Below are positions 17,512 to 25,588 of a DNA stretch of 64,000 bases, piece by piece; within the stretch, counting starts at the first letter, position 1; each line of letters opens with the position of its first letter. Source of the DNA: Streptomyces sp. SCSIO 75703 (GTDB lineage: Bacteria; Actinomycetota; Actinomycetes; Streptomycetales; Streptomycetaceae). The position numbers were made by a program, and so were the translations under genes. Location of the stretch: the NCBI RefSeq assembly GCF_036607905.1, contig NZ_CP144555.1:3348001-3412000 (forward strand), written 5' to 3'. Under the pieces are notes generated by a model. The model was not told the origin of the DNA. It saw nothing but the letters and a program-made list of their open reading frames with translations, and ran no database searches.

Positions 17512-18106
17512 GCCCGGCCCCGCCCTCGCCGGCACCCGCTCAGCGCGGCGTCCTCCTGCGACGGGGTGGGTGCGCGGCGGGCGGAAGAGTTCGTACGGCC
17601 CCAGGCATGCGGCGGCGAGGGGGGCGAGGCGTGCGCCGCATCCGCAGGCCATGTCGGGCCGCCCGTGCCGAGTGGTCCGGGGTGAGGCGCGTTCCGCGCT
17701 TCGCGCAGACGAGGGCCGTCGTCCCCGCCGCCTTCCGTCGTGCCGGCCCGTCAGCAGGCGTGGCGCCGCCCGGCCCCCTCGGCCGTCCGCGTCATCATCC
17801 GGCGTACGAGGGGGACGATGCCCCCGGATTCCCCGTCGTGGTGTCCGCGCGCCCGGGGCGGGGTGGTCGTCCGGCGATCGCCCTCCGGTTCCCCGGCGGC
17901 GCGGCGGGGGCGTTCCCGCGTGGGTGTTTCCTGCGGTGCGGCTCAACTCCGGTGCCGGGGCGGGCCGGTGGGCCGGGTGGACAGTGCGGGCCGGGCCACG
18001 GAGAATCGGGCCGGGCCGCGCCGGCCGTTCCCTGAACCGCGTGACCCCGCGGGGCGGAACCCCGCGGCTCGGACCACTGGAACGGACGGCAGGGGGACTG
18101 GACGGC
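17512..18106. other. Intergenic, 595 bp, no supported gene
   Basis: Open frames on both strands read as Arg/Pro/Gly-rich shadow sequence without domain features, start-site signals or conserved patterns. The last ~100 bases should contain the promoter of the DUF3592-like gene. It may be eroded former coding sequence, but nothing shows which. Confidence 0.45.
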
Positions 18107-18634
18107 ATGGTGAGCGCAGGGTCTTCCGGGGCGCCGGGGCGGACCGCGGCCACGCCGGTGCAGGCGCCCCGGGCAGCCGTGATCGTCTCCTTGGTGATCG
18201 CGCTGCTGCTGGCCGCGCTGTCGCTGCTGGTGATGTTCCCGGCCGCCGGGCACCTGCGCTCCCTGCGGGACGGGGAGCTGGTCGAGGCGACGCTGGTCCG
18301 GCAGGGCGGGTGCATGGCGGGCAACTGTCAGGTCGAGTTCGAGGCGGCCGGACGGACCGTGGTGGCGGACCTGCCGGTCGGCAGCGGCGCCGGCAAGTCG
18401 TCCGTCGGCACGCGGCTGCCCGTCCGGTACCGGGCCGGTGATCCTCGGGTGGTCGCCCTGGACGGCGACGTCGACGGTGGCGGGGCGGCCGTCGGGGCGG
18501 TCATGGCGGCCGGCGGCGCCCTGCTCTTCCTGGCCGTGTCGGTCCTGGCGGGTGTCGCCCTGATCCGGCAGCGCCGCCGGGACCCGGAGCCCGGCCGGGC
18601 ACCTTCGCCGGGCGAGCGGCCGGCCGACGCGTAG
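18107..18634 (+). CDS. DUF3592-like membrane protein
   Basis: This 175-residue protein has two membrane helices, at about residues 24-45 (AAVIVSLVIALLLAALSLLV) and 128-150. A ~75-residue extracytoplasmic loop lies between them, containing LVRQGGCMAGNCQVEFEAAGRTV and then VGTRLPVRYRAGDPRVVALD. The loop pattern fits DUF3592 proteins, whose function is unknown. The ATG at 18107 follows AGGGGGA; the GTG at 18110 is an alternative. Confidence 0.78.
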   Translation: MVSAGSSGAPGRTAATPVQAPRAAVIVSLVIALLLAALSLLVMFPAAGHLRSLRDGELVEATLVRQGGCMAGNCQVEFEAAGRTVVADLPVGSGAGKSSVGTRLPVRYRAGDPRVVALDGDVDGGGAAVGAVMAAGGALLFLAVSVLAGVALIRQRRRDPEPGRAPSPGERPADA

Positions 18635-18643
18635 CGAGGCCAC

Positions 18644-18717
18644 GGCGACCGCCCGCGACCGGCCCCGCCCGGCCCGGCGACCGCCCGCGACCTGCCCCGC
18701 CCGGCCCGGCGACCGCC
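18644..18717. repeat. 32-bp tandem repeat
   Basis: Two full copies of a 32-bp unit beginning GGCGACCGCCCGCGACC start at 18644 and 18676, with one partial copy at 18708. It lies just after the DUF3592-like gene in non-coding sequence. Confidence 0.8.
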
Positions 18718-18854
18718 ATGGCCGCGCGGCCGGGGCGGGGCGTCCTCCTCTCGCCCCCGGTCCCGCCGGCAACGGGCGCGGCGGGGCGTTTGGCGTGGGT
18801 CCGCGGGGTCACCCGGGAGCCTCCGCACCCAGCGCAGACCGAGAGGACGACGCC

Positions 18855-19457
18855 GTGAGCACACACAACCCGGAGCCTGGCGGGCGGTCCCGTCAGGGCG
18901 AGACCGCGGGGCCGCACGACGAGGACGTGGTGACGATCCTGCTCGATCAGCATGCCCGTATCCGGACCCTCTTCGGTGAGGTGAGGGACTCCCAGGGCGA
19001 GCGGAAGCAGGATGCCTTCGACACGCTGCGGGGGCTGCTGGCCGTGCACGAGACCGCCGAGGAGATGGTGTTGCGTCCGGCAGCGAAGAAGACCGCCGGC
19101 AAGGAGGAGGCCGAGGCCCGCAACGCCGAGGAGAAGGAAGCCAACAAGGTCCTGGCCGAGCTGGAGAGGCTGGACGTCTCCAGCGCCGAGTTCGACACCC
19201 GCTTCTCCCGGTTCGAGCAGGACGTTCTGGCGCACGCGCGGCACGAGGAGATGGAGGAGTTCCCCGCCATCGAGTCGGGCTGCACCCCGGAGCAACGGCG
19301 GGCCATGGGCAAGCGGCTGCTCACCGCGGAGCGGACGGCGCCCACGCATCCGCATCCCACGGCCGCCGGCTCGCCGGCCATGCAGTGGACGCTCGGGCCC
19401 TTCGCCTCCCTGCTGGACCGGGCTCGGGACGCGTTCGGCACGACCGTGAGGAAGTGA
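18855..19457 (+). CDS. Hemerythrin HHE-domain protein
   Basis: The ~200-residue soluble protein has the helical hemerythrin-type metal site: LLDQHARIRTLF (first His), LLAVHETAEEMVLRP (His plus Glu) and DVLAHARHEEMEEFPAI (two His plus Glu). Such domains bind a di-iron centre and take part in oxygen, nitric-oxide or redox sensing and storage. The C-terminal ~50 residues are an additional tail. GTG 18855 is chosen because AGAGGA lies at the right distance. Confidence 0.87.
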   Translation: MSTHNPEPGGRSRQGETAGPHDEDVVTILLDQHARIRTLFGEVRDSQGERKQDAFDTLRGLLAVHETAEEMVLRPAAKKTAGKEEAEARNAEEKEANKVLAELERLDVSSAEFDTRFSRFEQDVLAHARHEEMEEFPAIESGCTPEQRRAMGKRLLTAERTAPTHPHPTAAGSPAMQWTLGPFASLLDRARDAFGTTVRK

Positions 19458-19701
19458 ACCGCGCGGGCCTCCTCAGCGGCCGCCCGGTCGGACCGCTTCC
19501 GGCCGGGCACCGTCAGGCATGAGGTGCCCTCTCACCGCCGCCACCGAGCCCGGCGCGGTGGCGGCGGTGGTGTCGGAGCGCGCCCGGACGGGGCCGCCTC
19601 CCCCTCGCCGCCTCTCGCCGTACCAGCCCCCACGCCGGGGCGCCGGAGGGAGGTCCGGCGAGCAGGAGGAGTACGCGTTCGGCGGGGCGGGCCCGGTTCC
19701 G

Positions 19702-19995
19702 TCAGAGGTGGGATCCGCCGGTGGCGTCGACGACCTGCCCCGTCACCCAGCGGCCGCCGTCGGAGGCGAGGAAGGCGACCACGTCGGCGACGTCCTCGGG
19801 CCGGCCCACCCGGCCGAGGACCGAGAGCGCGGCGGCGGACCGCTCGGCGGCCTCGTTGCCGCGCAGCCAGGAGGCGTTGATGTCGGTGTCGACGATGCCG
19901 GGGGCGACCGCGTTGACGGTGATGCCGCGACCGCCGAGCGCCTTGGCGAGGGCGAGGGCGACCACCGCGAGCGGAGCGGTGGCCGCCGGCCAGGG
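19702..19995 (-). pseudogene. 3' remnant of a short-chain dehydrogenase/reductase gene
   Basis: The last ~95 codons read as a standard SDR C-terminus: LAKALGGRGITVNAVAPGIV, then RVGRPEDVADVVAFLASDGG and WVTGQVVDATGG before a TGA. Upstream, similarity stops abruptly at the catalytic helix: the YxxxK motif is missing (WPAATAPLAVVAL stands where Tyr and Lys should be), and no Rossmann Gly-motif occurs on the minus strand up to 20510. About 150 N-terminal residues are therefore lost. The segment beyond runs into unrelated sequence and a tandem repeat array, consistent with a deletion. Confidence 0.8.
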
Positions 19996-20250
19996 CGGGG
20001 CGCCGGACGGGGCGGTGGCGGTCGGCGGGACCGCCCCGGCCTGGACGGCGGGGAAGTACCGCGTGGCCGGGAGAGGACGCGGCACTTCCCGGCCGCAGTC
20101 ACATGATCGGCACGGGGGCACGGGGGCGGACAGGGCCGAACAGTCCCCGCCGGGTCCCGGCCGCGGGGCCCAACGTCCCTCGGGGGCGGGGACGTCGGAC
20201 GGGAGCGGCCGCTTCGCGGCGGTGTGCGCCGTTTCGACCGGCGAGCAACG

Positions 20251-20507
20251 GGCGGGGCCCGCCAGGGTCGGGAGAGGCGGGGGCCGCCACCAGCAGGAGA
20301 GGCTGGGCCCCGCCACGATCCGGAGGAGCAGGGCCCGCCACCGGCAGGAGAGGCTGGACCCGCCACGATCCGGAGGAGCAGGGCCCGCCACCGGCAGGAG
20401 AGGCTGGGCCCGCCACGGTCCGAAGGAGCGGGGCCCGCCACCGGCAGGAGGGACGGGCGCCTCCCCCGGCCGGAGAGGCGGGGCCCGCCACCGGCCGCGG
20501 GGGCGGG
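20251..20507. repeat. ~25-bp tandem repeat array (about ten half-units)
   Basis: The unit GGGCCCGCCACCGGCAGGAG and variants recur about ten times at ~24-26-bp spacing. Alternating variants give a ~50-bp higher-order period (CACCGGCAGGAGAGG versus CACGATCCGGAGGAG). The array ends a few bases before the LCP gene stop. There are no spacers, so it is not CRISPR. Confidence 0.85.
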
Positions 20508-20510
20508 CCC

Positions 20511-21893
20511 TCAGCGGATGTCGTCGACCGCGAGGTCGGTGCCGACGACGAGGGTCACCACGCCGGCGGTGGCCTCGGCGTCCTCGCGGGTCTGCGCGCC
20601 GGGCAGCCGGCCGGCGAGGACCGCGGCCCGCCGCTCCAGGCCGGGCGGGTAGGTGACCGTGGTGCGTCCGCTCTTCTCGGCGTTGCCGGTGCCGACGACG
20701 CCGATCCCGGCCTCGGTCAGCCTCTCGGACACGGCGGCGGCCCGGCCCGGCACGCCGGTGCCGTTGAGGACCTGGACGCGGACCTGGGAGGCGTAGACGG
20801 GGTCCTTCGCGTCCTCTTCCACCCGCTTCTTGTCGATCTCCCGGTCCTTGGCGAGCGCGGCGAACACCTCCGCGGCCTGCGGGTACTGCCAGACCACGTT
20901 GGCCTTGTCGCCCGGCACGTCCGCCTCGCGCGGGTAGTGGGGCACGGTGAGGAAGGTCAGCCGGTCGCCGGGGATGTCCTTCAGCTCGGAGGCGAGGCCG
21001 GACAGGGGCTTGATGCCGGCCAGGGCCTCGTCGGTGGTGAGGGACTTGGTGGCGGACTGGAGGAAGCCGTAGAGGGCGCTCGGGCTGGTCAGCTTGGAGC
21101 GCGCCTTGTCGGCGAGGGCCTGCATGAACTCCTGCTGGCGGCCGATGCGTCCGACGTCGGAGCCGTCGCCGACGCCGTAGCGGGCGCGGACGTAGCCGAG
21201 GGCCTGCTCGTCGCGGACGGTCTGGCAGCCGGCCTCCAGGTCGAGGTGGGCCTTCTCGTCGTGGATGGCCTGCTCGGGACAGATCTCGATGCCGCCCAGG
21301 GCGTTGACCATGCCCTTGAAGCCCTGGAAGTCGACGGACACGAAGTGGTCGATGCGCAGGCCGGTGTTGGCCTCGACGGTCTTGATGGTGCAGGCGGCGG
21401 CCCCGGCGACCTCACCGGTGGTGCCGCCGATCGCGAACGACTCGTTGATCTTGAAGTGGTGCGGGTCGGAGGTACTGCCGTCGCCCTTGTCGCAACTGGG
21501 TATGCGCACCCAGGAGTCGCGGGGCAGGGAGACCGCCGCGGCCCACTTCCGGTCGGCCGGGATGTGCAGCACCATCAGCGTGTCCGACTGCATGGTGGTC
21601 AGGCCCTTGCCGTACTTGGCGTTGTCGCCGTCGCGGCTGTCGGATCCGACGACGAGGATGTTCTTCGAGCCGGGGCTGAGGTTGACGGGGCGGTTCCCGC
21701 CGAGTTTGTCGTCGAGGTCGGCGGAGTGGATGTTGTCGTTCAGGTCGTTGTAGACCCAGGCCCCGACACCGGCGACGCCGAGGAGGAGGGCGGAGCACAC
21801 GCCCGCGCCCCACAGCAGGTACCTGCCCCGCTTGGTCAGCCGGGCCGGTCCGTCTCCCCTGGCAGCGCGCCGCCGCCTTCCGCTACCGCTCAC
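20511..21893 (-). CDS. LCP-family (LytR-CpsA-Psr) cell-wall polymer ligase
   Basis: The 460-residue protein has a short basic cytoplasmic tail, one membrane helix at about residues 26-48 and an extracytoplasmic LCP domain at about 75-290 (NILVVGSDSRDG, MQSDTLMVLHI, AVSLPRDSWVRIP, GRIGRQQEFMQAL). LCP enzymes transfer teichoic-acid-like or other glycopolymers onto peptidoglycan. A LytR_C domain follows (VRVQVLNGTGVPGRAAAVSE). A BlaI-type operator lies 84 bp upstream of the GTG start, suggesting repression by the nearby BlaI. Confidence 0.93.
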   Translation of the reverse strand: MSGSGRRRRAARGDGPARLTKRGRYLLWGAGVCSALLLGVAGVGAWVYNDLNDNIHSADLDDKLGGNRPVNLSPGSKNILVVGSDSRDGDNAKYGKGLTTMQSDTLMVLHIPADRKWAAAVSLPRDSWVRIPSCDKGDGSTSDPHHFKINESFAIGGTTGEVAGAAACTIKTVEANTGLRIDHFVSVDFQGFKGMVNALGGIEICPEQAIHDEKAHLDLEAGCQTVRDEQALGYVRARYGVGDGSDVGRIGRQQEFMQALADKARSKLTSPSALYGFLQSATKSLTTDEALAGIKPLSGLASELKDIPGDRLTFLTVPHYPREADVPGDKANVVWQYPQAAEVFAALAKDREIDKKRVEEDAKDPVYASQVRVQVLNGTGVPGRAAAVSERLTEAGIGVVGTGNAEKSGRTTVTYPPGLERRAAVLAGRLPGAQTREDAEATAGVVTLVVGTDLAVDDIR

Positions 21894-21976
21894 TGAGGTA
21901 CGTCCCTCTGTCCGGCCTGTCCCAGCCCGCTTCTCGCGTACGGGCGTCCGACGCTCTTTCCGACGAACAAGCGAAC

Positions 21977-21992
21977 TCTACAGTCATGTAGA
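21977..21992. promoter_or_regulatory. BlaI-type operator upstream of LCP gene
   Basis: TCTACAGTCATGTAGA has arms TCTACA / TGTAGA with four central bases. It lies in the promoter region of the LCP gene and closely matches the sites at 23625 and 31098. Confidence 0.7.
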
Positions 21993-22119
21993 ACGGGGTT
22001 GGAGGGGTTGCCGAGGGTGAAGGTGTACGGAAGGACCAGCGGGGGCGACGGGGCGGGGCGCCCTCCGCCGGAGCCGCCGGTCACCCACCGTCACCGGACC
22101 CGGCGCCCGGCGCTCCGGG

Positions 22120-22195
22120 CCGCGCGGCGTCACGGCGGCGCCGGGCCCCGCGGCGTCACGGCGGCGCCGCCGCGGTGTCGTCACAGCGGCGCCGC
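22120..22195. repeat. Imperfect GCGGCGTCACGGCGGCGCCG repeats
   Basis: Three imperfect direct copies of a ~24-26-bp unit (GCGGCGTCACGGCGGCGCCG and variants) lie between the LCP promoter and the end of the M56 gene, which they just enter. Confidence 0.6.
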
Positions 22196-23125
22196 CGCCT
22201 GGAGGACGAAGAACATCGTCACCGCCGAGTTCGCCGACGACATCGCCGACACCGCGGTCCCCGCCGCCGCGGCCCACGCCGCCAGCCCCACCGACGTGAA
22301 CACCGACCGGAACACCGACGGCCAGGCGCGGGCCGCCGGTGCCGGGCCGAGCAGCGCCGCCACCCGGCGCGGCACCGGGCCCGGGGCGGCCAGCCCGGCC
22401 AGCGTCGGCACCGGGGTCCCCGGCGAGACCAGCGCCGCCTTGCCGATCGCGCGGGCCACCACCCGGCGGCTGCCCACCTCCCGTGCCGCCTCCTCGTCGG
22501 CCCACCGCTCCGCCGTGTACGCCACCGCCGTGCGCAGCGGGCGCAGGAACGGGTTGGCCAGCGCCGCGAGCCGCACGGCCAGCAGGAACCGGTGGTGCCG
22601 GCCGGTGAGGTGGGCCCGCTCGTGCGCGAAGAGCGCCCGCCGCTCGGCGGACTCCAGCTTCTCCAGCAGGGCGGTGGTCACCACCACCCGGTCCCGCCGC
22701 CCGCCGGGCAGCGCGTACGCGTACGGCACCCGGTCCGGCAGCACGGCCACGGAGGTGTCCGGGAGCCCGGCCAGCGCGCGCTGCGCCCCGCGCCGTACCC
22801 GCCCGTGCCGCCACAGCTCCCGGACCCACGCCACCAGCACCCCGCAGAGCGCGGGTATCGCCGCCTTGCCCGCCACCTCGTCGTAGGGCACCGCCTCGCG
22901 CACCTGCGGGTCGGACCAGCCGTCGGGCAGCGGGTTGCCCGGGAGCTGGGCGGTGCCGACCACCATCACCAGCGCGAGGGAGACGGTGCTGCACAGCGCC
23001 ATCACGGCGGCGACGCCGGTCAGCAGCCGGGTCGCGGTGCGCGGGTGCAGGTGCTGCTCGGCCAGCCGGGCGATGGGCCACGCGGTCAGCGGCAGGACCA
23101 GCGGCAGGAAGACGAAGACCCCCAT
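22181..23125 (-). CDS. M56-family (BlaR1/MecR1-like) membrane metallopeptidase
   Basis: The 314-residue integral membrane protein has N-terminal hydrophobic segments (residues 2-20, 38-58), a cytoplasmic-type peptidase region with HERAH (FAHERAHLTGRHH) and downstream ERWADEEAA, and a C-terminal hydrophobic region. It resembles the BlaR1/MecR1 peptidase without the C-terminal penicillin-binding sensor. In classical systems this peptidase inactivates the cognate BlaI repressor on a signal; here the missing sensor implies another trigger. It lies 6 bp after blaI in the same operon. Confidence 0.88.
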   Translation of the reverse strand: MGVFVFLPLVLPLTAWPIARLAEQHLHPRTATRLLTGVAAVMALCSTVSLALVMVVGTAQLPGNPLPDGWSDPQVREAVPYDEVAGKAAIPALCGVLVAWVRELWRHGRVRRGAQRALAGLPDTSVAVLPDRVPYAYALPGGRRDRVVVTTALLEKLESAERRALFAHERAHLTGRHHRFLLAVRLAALANPFLRPLRTAVAYTAERWADEEAAREVGSRRVVARAIGKAALVSPGTPVPTLAGLAAPGPVPRRVAALLGPAPAARAWPSVFRSVFTSVGLAAWAAAAGTAVSAMSSANSAVTMFFVLQAAAPL

Positions 23126-23131
23126 GAGGCG

Positions 23132-23518
23132 TCAGTCGTCCCCCGGGCCGTGTGCCTGCCCGAGCAGTTCCCGCAGCAGCCGCTCGTCGGCCGGGCCCAG
23201 GCCGGTGACGAAGCTGGCCAGCACCGCCTCCCGGTCGCTCTCGGCGTCCAGGACCTTGCGCATCTTCCGTGCCGCCAGGCCCGCCTGGTCCGCCGCGGCC
23301 GTCCACGTGAACGACCGGCCCGTACGCTCCCGGCTGACCGCGCCCTTGTCCAGCAGCCGCGTCAGGATCGTGATCACCGTGGTGTACGCCAGGTCGCCGC
23401 CGAGGCGCTCCTGCACGCCGCCGGCCGTCTCCGGTGCCTGCGCCTCGCGCAGCGCCGCCAGTACCAGTGCCTCCAGCTCGCCCTGGCCGCGCCGCCGCGG
23501 ACGCGGGTGATCCGTCAC
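23132..23518 (-). CDS. blaI: BlaI/MecI-family transcriptional repressor
   Basis: The 128-residue protein is a winged-helix repressor of the BlaI/MecI/CopY family (QGELEALVLAALREAQAPET, DLAYTTVITILTRLLDKGAV). The family binds inverted TACA/TGTA operators as a dimer and is released when cut by a membrane peptidase. GTG 23518 is chosen: AGGAGG sits six bases upstream and the length then matches the family; an ATG at 23560 would add 14 unlikely residues. The operator at 23625-23640 lies ~107 bp upstream, indicating autoregulation. The gene name rests on family membership. Confidence 0.88.
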   Translation of the reverse strand: MTDHPRPRRRGQGELEALVLAALREAQAPETAGGVQERLGGDLAYTTVITILTRLLDKGAVSRERTGRSFTWTAAADQAGLAARKMRKVLDAESDREAVLASFVTGLGPADERLLRELLGQAHGPGDD

Positions 23519-23624
23519 GCCGAGCCTCCTTCCGCCACCGCCCGCCTTCCGGGCGGACATCGTATAGACGCCCGGTTCCCCTCCCCGCCCGCCGCCAGAC
23601 CCGCGGCCGGCTCCGGCCACATCC

Positions 23625-23640
23625 TCTACACAAGTGTAGA
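23625..23640. promoter_or_regulatory. BlaI-type operator between blaI and GlsB/YeaQ gene
   Basis: TCTACACAAGTGTAGA has perfect 7-nt arms around a central AA. It sits in the divergent promoter region of blaI-M56 (minus) and the GlsB/YeaQ-family gene (plus, start 60 bp away), so one repressor dimer could control both. Confidence 0.78.
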
Positions 23641-23699
23641 AGCTAGGCTTCCCGAGCACTTCATGAAGGACAGGACGTCGAGAGAGGGGAACGGAAGAG

Positions 23700-23966
23700 A
23701 TGGGTGTCATCGCCTGGCTGGTACTGGGACTGCTCGCCGGGGGGATCGCCAAGCTGCTCCTGCCCGGACGGGACCCCGGCGGCTGCGTCGGGACCACGTT
23801 CATCGGGATCGCGGGCGCCTTCCTGGGCGGCTGGCTGTCGGCGCAGTTCCTGGGGCGGCCGGTGCAGCGGGAGTTCTTCGACGCGGCGACGTGGGGTTCG
23901 GCGATCGTCGGCGCCCTGGTGCTGCTGATCGGCTACCGCCTGCTGTTCGGCAACTCACGGGACTGA
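23700..23966 (+). CDS. GlsB/YeaQ/YmgE-family stress membrane protein
   Basis: This 88-residue protein consists mainly of three hydrophobic Gly-rich segments: MGVIAWLVLGLLAGGIAKLL, CVGTTFIGIAGAFLGGWLS and GSAIVGALVLLIGYRLLF. The PGRDPGG between the first two is the usual family signature. Members are envelope-stress membrane proteins of unclear biochemistry (also called transglycosylase-associated). It is divergent from blaI and shares the operator at 23625. Confidence 0.9.
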   Translation: MGVIAWLVLGLLAGGIAKLLLPGRDPGGCVGTTFIGIAGAFLGGWLSAQFLGRPVQREFFDAATWGSAIVGALVLLIGYRLLFGNSRD

Positions 23967-23990
23967 GGCGGCCCCGCCCGGCCCACGCCG

Positions 23991-24452
23991 TCACCGGCCG
24001 GCCGGCGGGCCGGGGGTCTCGGTGGCGGCGGGCACGGTGAGGCTCGGGGAGGGCGTGGGCGCCTCGGGGCCGGAGACGGTGGGGGTGGGGCGGGGGTCCG
24101 ACTCGGAGGGCACGGGGGCGGGGTCGGACGGAGCGGTGGGCGGGAGGGAGGGGACGGGGGACCGGTCGGACGGGCCCGACGGGGCGGTGGCGGGCGGCGG
24201 GGCCAGCGGGACCACGGGCCGGGTGGCCGGCGGTTCGACGGCGCGTTGCAGCGGCAGCGCGACGAGGACCGCGGCGGCAGAGGCCACGGCGGCCCCCGCG
24301 AGGGTGCGGAACAGGCGCCGGCGGGCGGCGGCCCGGCGGACCGCCTCGTAACGCCCGGGGGGCGGGGACAGCCGGTCTCCGCCGGGGCGCAGGACGACCA
24401 GCAGCGGATCGTCCGGCCCGAACTCCGGGTCGTCGTCACAGCGTGTGGTCAA
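23991..24452 (-). CDS. Small single-pass membrane protein, last gene of sortase-sigma operon
   Basis: The 153-residue product has a cytoplasmic N-terminus (~48 residues), one membrane helix at about 49-68 (LAGAAVASAAAVLVALPLQ) and a Pro/Ser/Thr-rich outer part with no fold signal. It overlaps the preceding ECF sigma gene by 17 bp, the usual place for an anti-sigma factor, and its short cytoplasmic part could be a minimal sigma-binding segment. No known zinc-finger anti-sigma motif (HxxxCxxC) is present, so that role is inferred from position only. Confidence 0.65.
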   Translation of the reverse strand: MTTRCDDDPEFGPDDPLLVVLRPGGDRLSPPPGRYEAVRRAAARRRLFRTLAGAAVASAAAVLVALPLQRAVEPPATRPVVPLAPPPATAPSGPSDRSPVPSLPPTAPSDPAPVPSESDPRPTPTVSGPEAPTPSPSLTVPAATETPGPPAGR

Positions 24453-24927
24453 GGCTCCTCCTCAGGTGGACGCGGAGCAGTTCGCGGGCCGCGTGGAGGT
24501 CGGCCTTGACGGTCCCTTCCTTGCGCCCGGTCAGCGCGGACACCTCCCGGATCGGCATGTCAGCGTAGTAGTGGAGGAGGATCGGCACGCGCAGCCGCTC
24601 GGGCAGGGACTGCACGAGGAGCCGCACCGACGGGTCGGCCGGCTCGGTGTGCGGGCGCACGGCCGCCTCCACGGTGACCCGGCGGACGGCGCGCCGCTCG
24701 CGTTCCAGCTTGCGCCAGTGGTCGCGGACCAGGTTGGCGGCGGTGACGTAGAGGAAGCCGCGGGGCTCCTCCACGGACGTCCAGCGGGCCCAGAGCCGGG
24801 TGAACGCCTCCGAGGCGATCTCGTGGGCCGTCTCGTCGTCGTCGACCAGCCGGCGGCACCAGCCGGCCAGGCGTGGGTAGAGGACGCCGAACAGCTCGGA
24901 CGCCTCCGTGTCACGGGACCGTTTCAC
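24436..24927 (-). CDS. ECF RNA polymerase sigma factor
   Basis: The 163-residue protein has sigma region 2 (ETAHEIASEAFTRLWARW, then PRGFLYVTAANLVRDHWRK) and region 4 (LPERLRVPILLHYYADMPIR, VSALTGRKEGTVKADLHAAR) and no extra domains. ECF factors redirect RNA polymerase to a small stress regulon and often transcribe their own operon. It starts at GTG 24927, four bases after the class F sortase stop, and overlaps the membrane protein gene downstream. The four-gene operon links it to sortase-mediated surface anchoring. Confidence 0.9.
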   Translation of the reverse strand: MKRSRDTEASELFGVLYPRLAGWCRRLVDDDETAHEIASEAFTRLWARWTSVEEPRGFLYVTAANLVRDHWRKLERERRAVRRVTVEAAVRPHTEPADPSVRLLVQSLPERLRVPILLHYYADMPIREVSALTGRKEGTVKADLHAARELLRVHLRRSLDHTL

Positions 24928-24931
24928 CGTC

Positions 24932-25588
24932 TCAGCGCCCTCCGGGGTCGTCGTCGGGCGCGCCGGACGCGGGGGGCGGGGCGGGGTCGTCGTCCGGTGC
25001 CGTGAGCACGGCGAAGACGATCACGTTGTCACGGTAGCCGTCGCCGGAACGGGGGCCTCCGCAGGTGACCAGCCGCAGCTCGGGGCGGTCGACGTCGCCG
25101 TAGACGTCGTCGGTCGGGAACCGCGACCTGCGCACCGTACGGACCTCGGTGACGGCGAAGGGGGCGGTGGTGCCGTTCTCCAGGCGGGCCAGGACCCGGT
25201 CGCCGGGGCGCAGCCGGTCCAGCCGGCGGAAGACGCCGTCGCCGTGGCGGCCGACGGTGACGTGGCCGAGCAGGACCGAGGGCCCGGTCTGGCCGGGGGT
25301 CGGCGAGTGCCGGTACCAGCCGGCCGGGTCGCGCGCGGTGAGCGGCGGGACCTCCACCGTGCCGTCCGGGTTGAGCCCGAGCCGGGTCACGGGGGTGTCG
25401 ACGCCGATCGCCGGGATGCTCAGGCCGACCGGCACGGACCGCGCGAGGGGCCGCGCCGGGGGCCCGGCGGCCGTCACCGGCGGCGCCGCCGTACGGGCGT
25501 GGGGCGCGGGGGCGCCGGAACCGGCGCAGCCGGCGAGCAGCGCGGCCAGGGCGAGGGCGGCGAGGGCCCGCCCGGAGAACGGGGTCAC
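24932..25588 (-). CDS. Class F sortase with lipoprotein-type signal
   Basis: The 218-residue protein is a sortase, a cysteine transpeptidase that joins surface proteins to the cell wall. The catalytic set is visible: H109 in LLGHV, C176 in LVTCGG and R186 in YRDNV. The compact size and sequence style fit class F of actinobacteria. The N-terminus has a lipobox (LLAGC, Cys21) rather than a plain membrane anchor, so it may be held by a lipid. GTG 25588 overlaps the stop of the probable substrate gene, and the sigma factor gene follows after four bases. Confidence 0.88.
   Translation of the reverse strand: MTPFSGRALAALALAALLAGCAGSGAPAPHARTAAPPVTAAGPPARPLARSVPVGLSIPAIGVDTPVTRLGLNPDGTVEVPPLTARDPAGWYRHSPTPGQTGPSVLLGHVTVGRHGDGVFRRLDRLRPGDRVLARLENGTTAPFAVTEVRTVRRSRFPTDDVYGDVDRPELRLVTCGGPRSGDGYRDNVIVFAVLTAPDDDPAPPPASGAPDDDPGGR

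Noticed and set aside
17607..18035. Possible gene on the plus strand
   Set aside because: Arg-rich sequence without domain, ribosome-binding site or expected codon pattern; best read as non-coding.
20251..20507. CRISPR-like array
   Set aside because: Units are contiguous and imperfect with no unique spacers, and no cas gene is present.
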